NCBI GenBank assembly: GCA_032622095.1
Contig: CP136063.1
Span: 218,941,982-219,005,981, forward strand
Direction: 5' to 3'
Source: Siphonodentalium dalli
Lineage: Eukaryota > Mollusca > Scaphopoda > Gadilida > Siphonodentaliidae
Length of the DNA stretch: 64,000 nt
Positions 23,701-35,700 of this stretch are shown here, in pieces (position 1 is the stretch's first letter; each line of letters opens with the position of its first letter). The notes under the pieces were generated by a model, which was not told the DNA's origin, searched no databases, and saw only the letters and a list, made by a program, of their open reading frames with translations. The position numbers and the translations under genes were made by a program.

Positions 23701-26700
23701 ACTTATATGTATTCAATGGCTGGGATTCCGTTGAATACATATGCCTCACGTCAATGGGAGTGGAATAAAAAATAATAGGCCTAGATGACTATCAGAATCA
23801 CAGTATTAGATCATGCCATGAATCTCTACTCTCATTCTCAACTCTGCCTCTGCCCAGGCTCTGGGCGTTAGCCAGAGAGTAAAGATTCATGGCATTATCT
23901 ATCAAAGTATCACATCAGTAATAAATTAGTAATTTTAATTAGTAATTTAGTAGTAAATTAAGTAATTATTCACTCCAGGTTTGATACACAGGCCTTCCAA
24001 ACAGTGATAATTGAGTGATATTATATTTTTTTGAATTTATTAGTCCATGCACTTACCTTAATAATAATAATTTACACTGTTCGGAAGGCCTGTGGTTTAA
24101 CTGGAGTGTGATTTCTGTAAAAAATACTCTCAGACCGACGTGGCACCTTACATGCACAGTGACTGTTTTACTTGGAATGGTGGATATGTTCTTAGAAATT
24201 TAATGATTTCCTATTCTGGAATTTCTGCTCAATTGTGAATAATAGTAGATAACAGAAAATAATATAATAACGACCCCGCTCGGCACGCTTGCGCGCCCGA
24301 GCTCGGTCGTGTATAGGTAACAGGTGGGCGTGCGTACTTGTGACGTCACACATAAATTTTTATTCACACAACATTTTTGTGGAAAAATCACGTGACTTCC
24401 GGCAGTGGTTTCACAAAATCACGGAATCAGCAATGAATCGAATTTAATACTTCACAACTTCCGATATGTGGCAATGGACAACTGAAGTATTTATTTATAA
24501 AGAGTCAGTTGTTATGAATATGTCCCGCAAAGGTTGATATTAGATGAGTTTCATTTGTTCGCTAAATGAAGGTAGTTACGGCGTCTTGACGTCAAAACGT
24601 CATTTGTCTCTGCGGGCCAGTATCCAGACATGACTGGACGCGTTGTGTTGTATTCGCTTAATCGCAGCGACGTACATTGTAGTCTATAGCATCCACTATA
24701 AAAATTACAATATAGAGGCTTTTATTATCAAAGGCCGATAGGCTATATTAAGGCATTATGTACTTATCGAAGTCCACTGGCATCCAAAACGATATACACT
24801 AACAATCAAACATACACGTAGCTGACATGCGTATATATAGACCTAATATATATGCATATATAGTTCCACGCCTATTTGCACGATCCTTTGCATTGTCCGT
24901 CTTCTTACTATTATGTCGGTGTCGGTTTATATATGCCTTGCATATTATCATATTACACATGTATAGCATTACCGGTATTAATTTCGTAATTTGTGTGAGT
25001 AGACCCACATAGAGTGACTAAGAGTAAGGTCAGATTCATAGTCATAGCAAATTGTTTTGGAATCACAAATTGAATTATGAGCAGAGCCTGGTTGAAGTGC
25101 TATTTTGTGGCCAGTCATACTCGTCTTCGAGCTACTGATGCCATGTTATCATTTATGCATGGTGCTATTAACGGTTTGTATTTTGAAAGGGTGAAATCGC
25201 TCGTAACCCTCATTGTACCATTTCACACCAGGTTTTGTTCATAAATCAATTCAACAACTGATTCCAATGGAATTTATTTCCATACAAAATATTTTGGAAC
25301 TAGAATTTCTTGTCAATTACTTGCTCTCGACTCTCCGAGATAAAAAGAATATCATAAATAAGCTGTATGTCCATTCATTTTCAGCAAAACATCCACCCGG
25401 TATCAACTATCATCCTTATTTGGGTGTGTACTATGTTTGTTTAATTTTACTCACCAGCCTCACCTGCAAGATGTGCCATCAGATCACCTCATGACCAAAT
25501 GTATGGAACTCATAACGGACGTGTACAAGTTTATGTCAAAACTTGGCCAAATAATTTTTCTCTTAGTAATTTGTAACTGGTTGACTATTATTACTGATTA
25601 CCAGTAAGTACTACATACTAGTAATAGTAACTAACTTATCTGACAATGTCTGATTACTAGTATGACTCTGCGTGTGGAAGGCATGAACAGAATCCACCCG
25701 GCCAGCACTATTATTTAGACCTGTACTTTTATTCAATTTGGGGAAATGTTCCACCCTGTGGTATTATTTGGTACCATACTATTATCTGGAAGCAGAGAGA
25801 AATTATGATACCCATAAATTTGGCCTCAAGAACTACATACAATATTAAAGTGGTATTTGTCCATGATTCATCAGTCAGGTGTGTTTGTCCAATAGTAGAT
25901 TTTCACTATTTAATTTGTTCCCATCATTGGCCATCAATGGCTAGGCATGTGGCTAGCCGATTTCCTTTGAGGGCTTTCTATCATCTTTCCATCTGCACAA
26001 CCGCCCATTCCAGTTGAAGCAGATTAACTCTTTAGTCCAGGAATGAGTAAATTATTTTTCATCAGTGGGGGGGGGGGGGGGGGGGGGGGGTCAGACACAA
26101 GGTCTAAAATATATGTTTTTCCTTTACCTGACCACTGATCAATGAGATTCAGATGGCATTCAATGGACTCGGTGTGGCAGTGATTCAGTGTCAGATTGCT
26201 TGATTGCTTAGATGCATGTGGGTGACCAATGTCACTGACCATCCTATTAATTAAAAAGAAAATATAGCTTCTGTAACTGCTGGTGTGAAATGCTCGGATG
26301 GGCAGGTGAGGCCTCTGGGGCTGCTGGTCAGTAATGTCATAACATGCTGACCGACATGAGGTAATGAAGATATTTATTCATAACATATCCCATGGCTGTT
26401 ACACATTGTTTGAGAACAAGCCAATCGAATGGTAAAAATCCTATAGTAAAATAAAATTTTAGATGCCTAAAGATAATCCAGTGTGTTCACGAATGTTGTA
26501 TACATAGTCTATTAGTCGGAGGTTTAAAAAGTTTGATGTTCAATTATCCGGGGAGTGGGGTGGGTGGAGCGTTGGGTTATTTTCAGTAAGATAGTAAGTC
26601 TGATAAGTAGTAAACACACACACATTAACAAATATATATATATAATGTAATGACATGTAATATATCATAATATCATTCCCAGACAACTGTGGTATATATT

Positions 26701-29700
26701 GGAATTATGGACACCACTTTGTCAGATGTGAATATGTAATGGAACTTGATTTCTGCCTAAATGTATTATATATGAGTACTGATATGCCCTATATTTTTAG
26801 CCTATAACCTACAAAAAACATGAATTTCCAGGCACCACGACCACATGCACAGTGGGAATAACTGTAGGGCCTATACTTTATATTGTATCACATGCATGGG
26901 TCTTATATTTGACCTATAACTGCCTACATTTATATATGGTGAATATTTTATCATCCCACAGTATTTCCATCAGTGTCTTAGACCAAATAAATCGTGTATT
27001 ATCTTATTTGACGATTTCATATGTGTAGATACTAATGATACAATCTGTGAAGATAGCATGCTGTGAACATTCGTTATTTATATGTACTATATATGTTTTA
27101 TTAAAACCACACACCCAAGTTGACTCAACGTGTATATATACGTACATGAATAACCACACACAAGTCGATCGCAGCCATATAGGCTACCGCGCAATCGTGC
27201 ATATATAAATTATGTATATGTAAGTGTAGGAATATATATTTATACCCATACACAAAGGCCACATCTGTCATTTTCAGATAACATGGATGGTTTTGACACT
27301 TTATTACAATAATACAAGGTAACATTGTTCATTCATACAGTGAATAATCACTCAAAACGTATATCAAGGAAGCAGTAGACCGCTTATTATCAATGGGGAA
27401 AATGCAGTAACGCTATGACGTTATATTCCACGATCCCACCAGAAACATGGCAGCCGGACTCCAGTCGGATTTCATAACGTCATGACGTAAGTGGGCCTTC
27501 CCTTGTTTACGTTCCCTGTGGGAACTTTACCCCGGAATGAGAATTACGTACTCATCAATATACGTACCAACCCGATTAACAGAGAATGAATGCCAATATT
27601 TTCATATTAAATATCAGCAGAGTAATATTCAGTCATACTGTATGGAGTCATTGCCGTATATAATATGTTCGCCGATAAATATAATATAGAATTTTGATGG
27701 CATGACTTTGAATCACGAAAATATTTAATTTGGACAATTTTCATGGGCACATAAAATAACAGTAAAACACTGTCAAACTGATGAAACGGTATGGGACCGT
27801 CGATTAGTACGGCCCGAAACCGTCGAACCGACAGTAATTTCTAACAGTGTACAAAACGAGTTACCATATATAAATATATATATTCTTGGATAGTGTCATG
27901 TGCACACTTAAGTTGAACTATTCATTGAATAACATGCCAATTGCTAAACAGAGAAAGGCGATTGTTAAAAGTTGTAAACCACCTTGATATAGCTCAATAT
28001 GGATTTTGGTATTCAGGAATATAACGCAGAAATCATTACAATCTAGCGGGCAAATATGTTCCAGGTTACAATTAAGCGCCGTGACGTCAATAACAGTTTC
28101 TGACGTCAGTGAGCAACTTTTAATCACGATTATGCCGTTTGATATAAAATAACCTTTCAAATGTTCGTTTTCGAGACACACAGCTCTTTAAAGGCGACAC
28201 ACATGGACAGAGTCGCTCATACGTGCGAATGAAATTTGTGGTAAACATTATCGTACGATGTTACGACAGCCGGCATCCACGGTCGGGATAGAGATACCAC
28301 TTACTAAAAGTTTATTTTTAACTTACATGGTATAAATTTACTGTTCAAGCTATTAAAGCTCGTGGGATTTTATCATCACCAGACTTCGTCGCGGCCGGGC
28401 AAGACGCCGTATTGAGATAACTCTAACCATTTTTGCAAAAATAGTAAGGCGAATGAGATCTCTCGATATTTTGGATCACATTGGGCGTGCCAAATCGCTG
28501 CCTCCCGATCTGATTCACTCACGTGTTCAGCTGGATTCTTTTTTAATACTCTGTGATTCACTCACCGTGTCCGATATTTTAAGAAGGTTTTAATGCTGGT
28601 GATTCACTCACCTTTTTAGATGTCTTAAGAAGGTTTTAATGCTCCTGATCGAACATGATGAATATCTCCAAGGATTATTCCTCGTGTTGCTGTTCCTAAG
28701 ATACACTCCTGCAGAGGCCGCCATGATGAACTGGTCTCGTAAAGTGCATCCGGTTTGTGAATCGTGAGGCGCGCCCATACTGGAAACAGAAACCGCTCAG
28801 GTAGTACACATCTTGCTCAACGTTCACCAACGTGTGGAGAACCCGTTGGTCACATACCAGACTGTCTTGCATTTGTATGATATTGAAAAGGAGATAAATA
28901 CAATTACTGCCTGTTGTCCTTTATAGTGAATCAAAGTTGCTACAGAAACGAAGTGACTCGCGTTCAGGCACGGTTGTTGTCAAATATAAGGCTGTTGTCA
29001 GCCAGTAGTTGAAGATGAGTCATATGCGTTGCTGTGTGTATCTCGGGAAAGAAAGGCAACTTATAAGACCAACTGCAACATTAAATAGTTAAGCATTTCT
29101 TTACTAAATTATCATTGACCAGCAGTACCAGTCTCTACCAAAGCGCCAAGGGAGATAAACAATGCATGTAGTTTGGAGAAGACAAGCTATTGTTTATATC
29201 AATTTTCTACGATTCTGAGTTTACCCTGTGCCAATGCATTCTCTTATATATGCGAGTCGACCATAGGTCGCCTCGCATATATAAGAGAATGCATTGGCCT
29301 AACAATGTTTTACAATTTTAATAAATTTTTTCTTGTGTTCTTTAACAATTTTATAATTTCACCCATACAGAGCCCTAGACAAACATGAGCAGACGACACT
29401 CATATATGCTTCTATATATATGTGGGGATCCCTGCAGGGTAATGGATGTTTTTTATTTTATGTCCTAAAAATTGTAAGAAAGATTTATTTTAAAAAATGA
29501 TGAAAAATTGTTAGGCCAATGCATTCATAAGAGAATGCATTGACACAGGGTAAAAACAATGTTCAGATGTACCATTAAAATTTTGTTTAACTTATCAGAA
29601 CATTCCCAAACCAATTAATAGGAATCCTTCACTACATTGATTACAAGTACCAATCTCTACCAGAGCGCCAAGGGAGATACACCATGTATGGAGTTTGGAG

Positions 29701-32700
29701 AAGTACCATTAAAAAGTGTTCCCATATACCATTTCTTGAACTTACTATCTGAACATTCCCCACAATTTAATGGGAATCATTCCTTCCCTCCACTTGTATT
29801 ATTGTATTAATACGAAACGTTCAGATGTCATCTGCTCAATATATGTTTCCTGAACACGCCTCCAAATAAATAATAGACCAGTCCATTGCAGGCTTGTATA
29901 GCTGGGTTGGAGACTCAGTTTAGTAAATAAAGAGTTAAACAGCACTCACTTGTGGCCCAGTTCGTGTGCAGCTATTCCAATTGATCCGAATCCAAAATGC
30001 TCTTCAATCACAGACACTCGCGTAGATTTGCACAAACCTATAAAATATGCTATACCTGCGAACGAAATATAATTACAATTTATTGGACATACACACAAGA
30101 GAGAATTTAATTGGAATGTTGATTACAATAAAATAAGTATGCTGTGGAGATAACTATATACATAACGAAAGGCTCTATATTTTTAGGTTTTCTGTGATAC
30201 TTCGTGATTTAATGTTTCATTATCAGCGTAACCTGATAACGTGGAGAAGTCAATTTAAATAATTTGGAAAATATATACTTAGACCATGTCCAAATATATA
30301 CTTAGACCATGTCAAAATATATACTTAGACCATGTCAAAATATATACTTAGACCATGTCAAAATATATACTTATACCATGTCAATATATAATTAGACCAT
30401 GTCAAATATATACTTAGACCATGTCAATATATATACTTAGACCATGTCAAATATATACTTAGACCATATCAAAATATATACTTAGACCATGTCAAAATAT
30501 ATACTTAGACCATATCAAAATAAATACTTAGACCATGTCAAAATATATAATTAGACCATGTCAAAATATATACTTAGACCATGTCAAAATATATACTTAG
30601 ACCATGTCAAAATATATACTTAGACCATGCCGAAATTAGTAATTAAATTCTTGACCATCCGTTCAGACTAATAATAGACCATTCTAATGTATATTTGTAT
30701 AAATGATGGGAGAATACATTTAGTAAGGTAAGGGTTACATTACCTGCTATTCCGGTTCGTATCCTACTGCCGGATCCGCTGTACATATCATTCCTGTAAT
30801 TGAAAATGAACGTTAGTGAGTCCAGGAAACTGTATTTATTTAATACGCTCTCATGTACTAACTGTTCTGTTTGAGTTACATAGATTGGTGAAGAGTAAAT
30901 TATAACGTATGTTCCCGGCCTGTCAACGCTTTGTTGCAAATATGCCCAATTCCTGGTGTGTGGAGATAAGCAGCGTATAGTTCCACAGGGCAATGTGACC
31001 GATTCAAACATAAATGATCAAAGTTTAACTTACAACAAGTTCAACACAAGAACAAATATACCTTTACCACATAGAGAATACTCGTTATGCAGAAGGTTAT
31101 TTTGACATTGCAGACCTTTCTATTTCGTCTTGGTCATTTTCAAATGGGGACTGTACTCAAATGGCCATTGTCCGAGGGATTTGTTTAGCCTGGATTAATA
31201 ACCAGAATGTTTCCAATATGTCAAGTGTGAGTACCAATGACAATGGGCAACGCTCTGGAATAACATGTTAGTCGACCATAGGTTGTGATTTTTTATTCAA
31301 TTTTTGTTTTAATTAAATTTTAGAATTTTTCTCAATTTACCACTATTTTTTAATTAAACATTTTGGAAAAACTAACGCAATTATAACAGTCATTGTCAGT
31401 GGTACTCCGATTCACCAAACCAAACTTTGTTAGAATCGTCCAGTGGTCTTGGAGAACAATCAGACAAATAATGCAACCATTCGTGGGTTGTTCGCAGCGA
31501 AAATGTCCGGCGAATCGTCACGAGAATTATAAGCCAAACTCTGAATGCCTGCTAATCCCCGTCGCTTCAAATCGCGGCGGATAAATTAATGTCGGCAATT
31601 CGCCGCGATCTCTCGCTTATCAAAAGGTTTTGAGTTGAGGCTCCATCTCGACACAGATTTTTACCCGATGTATGATATATATAACACAATCCATACCCGT
31701 TAATTACTTTTTGTCACGGAAACTTATTGGAGGACGTAACCTTCTAAAATACTGCAGTCAAATACTATTTGATGTATACCTATCATATTTTTTTTTCAGT
31801 TCTTTGTATGTGTGTGTGCATTTGGCATACATCCACAATTCAACTTAATTTATTTGGTATTATATGATCATAACTTTCTTTCCCCAGTTCCTATGTTAAA
31901 ATCGAGATATCTAACGATGTTCACTTCATCAATGAAACAACATGTTAAGGGTCGCACGTTTGGCCAAAATGTGGCTGAAATCATTGAAAACATCACTGTT
32001 GTATGAGCAAAAAACAACAATGGATAAAAGTAAAATGCATAGCAACCAGATTTCAGATATTATACATAGAATGTGTCGGTGAATTGTTACAGTATGCTGG
32101 AGGTGTGGTTTCCTTTAAAAAGCACTTTGGTTTGACAAATGTGGGAAATATATTGGGAAAATAACATGTTTTTAGGTACCGAGAACTTTTAAAAAACTAA
32201 AATATTGGACCAAAGAATGGACCACGTTATGCTATGGTATATGGTTTACATGAGAGGAGCCATATTTTGTTCGTAAAATGAGCTGCTTTGCCGTCAGATA
32301 CGGATTCCAAGATGACGACAGTCTGCTCTATCAATGGCCGCCATTGAAAACGTAAGTCAAAATTTAGTCTGTTCGTTTGCGTACTAAAAATGCAATTATC
32401 CCAATACGCGTACCGAATCAGCACCGATCTCCAAGGGGTTATCTGTATAACTATCAGGAGGAGTCATATTGACATTACTGACTTCCAATCTAGCTACTTT
32501 TATTGAGAAAAAAAAAGAAGAAAATATTTGATGGAAATTTAAAGTGAAAATTAAATTTCGCCCATCTATCGAAAATAAGCTTGATGTCATTGCGACAATA
32601 TTAAAATGACATAATTCATCTCTTAAAAGTATCAACATTGCACATAGTTAGTAATTGTTATGTTTAGTTACATTAGTTTTCCCACATAATACGAAAATAT

Positions 32701-35700
32701 ACGTTTTGAGTTTTGAAACCATTTCAGGTAATTGGCGGGGCAATCAAAAACAAAGTTGATTTTCACTTCAAATTTGTGAATTTACGCATTGCATAATGTC
32801 CGATCGCTCTCAATGACGACCCATATTTACGTAGACTTGTAATATTTGTTTACAAAATGGCTGACCGACGACAATTTCAAACACTCTGATATCTTTTAAC
32901 AAAAAAGTCTAGTCATATATATGTTATTTTTATCATAATAATCATGGTTGCCATGTATTTTTTTTTGGGCTATTTTTCATAAAATATTTAATCCTGTTGC
33001 TAAGTTCTGGTCACATGCTATTTTGTATTGCTGACCAGAGTGGACACCGCACAATTTTTTTTTAAATTTGGAGGACAAAATGTCTAGATATTTTGTCCTA
33101 TTTTGGTTGTAATCAATTTTTATAATATTTGATTTTATAATATTATCAAGTGCCCAATATTCGTGTCTTTACTTTAATGATGGATGGGGTTTAGGCTGAA
33201 AGTGAAATTAATAATTATAATATTAATAGTGTCAGATAACATGGCAATTTTACTCTGTCTCAATGCCAAATAATACAAGCGATCATTGGGAATTTTCTAC
33301 AAATTAATAATCATGTTGACACTATTACCAGGCACCCGCATGACCTGATAGTAATTCAACTATACTAGTTGAATAATTATATGTATATGTATTACGGTTT
33401 CGTGGATCTTCTAAACAAGGGAAATAATCCAACAATAAATACCATATATGTGACTTACTAAATCATGCCATGAATCGCTACGTATGGGCATAGCCAGAGT
33501 AGAGATTCATGGCATGATCTAACACCACACAAATGATTCATGTTGCATGAATTAAATTTTATTTAGAGCCTGTTCATTTACTATATTATTGTTACACTTC
33601 AATGTAGCTGCATGTTTATCTCGTAATTTATGTATATATTGGAAGAAAATTGGTTCGATATCGTCATATTTAACTATTTATATTTAGTCAAATGTAGGAT
33701 GTGCCAAACCTGGTTATCATGTTACAGGTACTCAGCTTACATGTACATGATCAACATTTTCGGAACAGGTAGCGAAAGAGCTACCATGCATTGACTGGAA
33801 TATATAATGCTGGAGTATTATGTACCCCCTACCCCCCCCCCCCCCCCCACAAAACAAATTTGGTCACAGACAGTTGGAAATAAATGTACTAAGTCTCACG
33901 AAATAGTAATAGTTGGAAAATTCACAACAATATGTAGAAATTGTTCTTATAGTTTTAATTTTGCAACCAGCAATTAGTGCGGAATTTGATTTATTTTTTT
34001 TGGCCAATAATCACAAAGTTTCATATTTTTGACCCAAATCTTGAACTAAAATGGCCATCAGTTGGAAATTTTGAACTTTAGGGGGTAACAGTTGGAAATT
34101 CCCTACAGTTGGAAACTTTGAGATATCAAATAAAAAAATTATAACCAAACGTAGAGGGGTGCCATTTATATTTTGCAAACTTTGGGACTGGGAGGGAGTT
34201 TGCTTGGTCTGGGTCAAGGCGCTGTGCTTTTGGAAATTTCAAAGACAGTGGACACCCCACCCTCAACAGAGATCATCTAGCTATGTCCCTGTGTGTACTG
34301 GTTTCATGGTACTAATTAATTACATCTGTGCATTATGTTAGTAATAAATGTGCAGCAATCTGATTGTCCACAACATGTGGAATATTATTGCAACGTAATC
34401 CTCAAACAATATTTTAACTCGCTCAGTGTTATCTTAATTTTCATAAAATATTGCTTTTGGAATTGTTAACCTGCAAAATGTTTTGTCTCAATTACAGTTG
34501 ACTGAACACTAACACTTTGGTTGTCATGGTGTTGTCCTGTACCCGGTAGCAGAAGTGCAATGAGAGGTTGGGGTTGTCCTATGCCCGGTAGAAGTGCAAT
34601 GAGAGGTTAATTCCTGATTACATGTAACTTTCAACATGTACATGTAAGTTGAAATACAGAATTTTATTTCATTAAGGCAGATACCACAATTAGCTGGAAA
34701 TAAATGTTTTGAACATCCCATCACATTTAATAGCCTTAAATAACAGTTGCGATTGTGTCCCCCTCTGTACCTACAGTATATCTCTGTTATGCTCGCACCA
34801 TAGTTAATGAACAATAGGAGTTGTCGCGTGAACTGGGATCTTTGTTAAGTTCAGTCTAAAATGCATGTGAATTATCAACATTTGTTTTATTTTATCCTGT
34901 CGCTGCCACCCAATAGCAAAGACACATTCTTGATCTCTGACATTTTATATAAATGTTAAAATAATGAAATTGAGTTGAGCTTGTATGAAGACAAAACCAT
35001 AGTCATATGTTAGTATTTATACCAATATTTCAATTAGTACCAGTATAGGGCGATTCAGATCAACATGAAACTATCAAGTAATTAAATGAAACCTCCAACA
35101 GTTGCTCGAACCCATTTGATGTGTTCGTTGAATCTAATTTGTAGTCCCCCACCATAAAGCATTTTACAAGTCATTGACATTGACCACTCAACGCTCCGTG
35201 TACATACATTTTACATGAAAATAGTTTGTGCTATTTTATTTGTCTAATATGTGGTGTCTAATGCGAAATTAAAACCGAGAGGGGCAACCCCCCCCCCCCC
35301 CCCACACAACAGAAAGCTAATAATGTTATACATCGGTGGTGCGAAATTTAAAGTTAAGAAAATTTGTACAAAGAAATGGAATCCTTGCCATTTGTAATCA
35401 TTGACAATGCCGACTAACTGTGAGGTTGCCTTGCTGATACCAGTGGGTGCTACAGTGAGCAGATGAGCAGGTATATAATTTAGTTTTGCGTCAATATTGC
35501 ACATTGATACATGCTATGACCTCCAATAGTTATGTGCGATTTTGGTATAACCCATAACCCATGGTCCATCATATGACAAATACATTACCTTTCAGAAAGT
35601 GACATTTTTGGGGTCAATATAAACTGTATTTCAACAGACTTATTACCAATATTCAATGACATAGTGGGATTGATTACTTTGATATAGTGGGAATACTTTG

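Noticed and set aside
30275-30629. CRISPR-like array of 22-bp repeats
   Set aside because: No spacers; the units are directly adjacent and the sequence is eukaryotic intron.
33741-33797. Micro-exon SSFATCSENVDHVH as the missing catalytic exon
   Set aside because: It has an acceptor and a GTAAGC donor and a DH pair, but its phases (0 in, 0 out) do not fit phase 1 in and 2 out.
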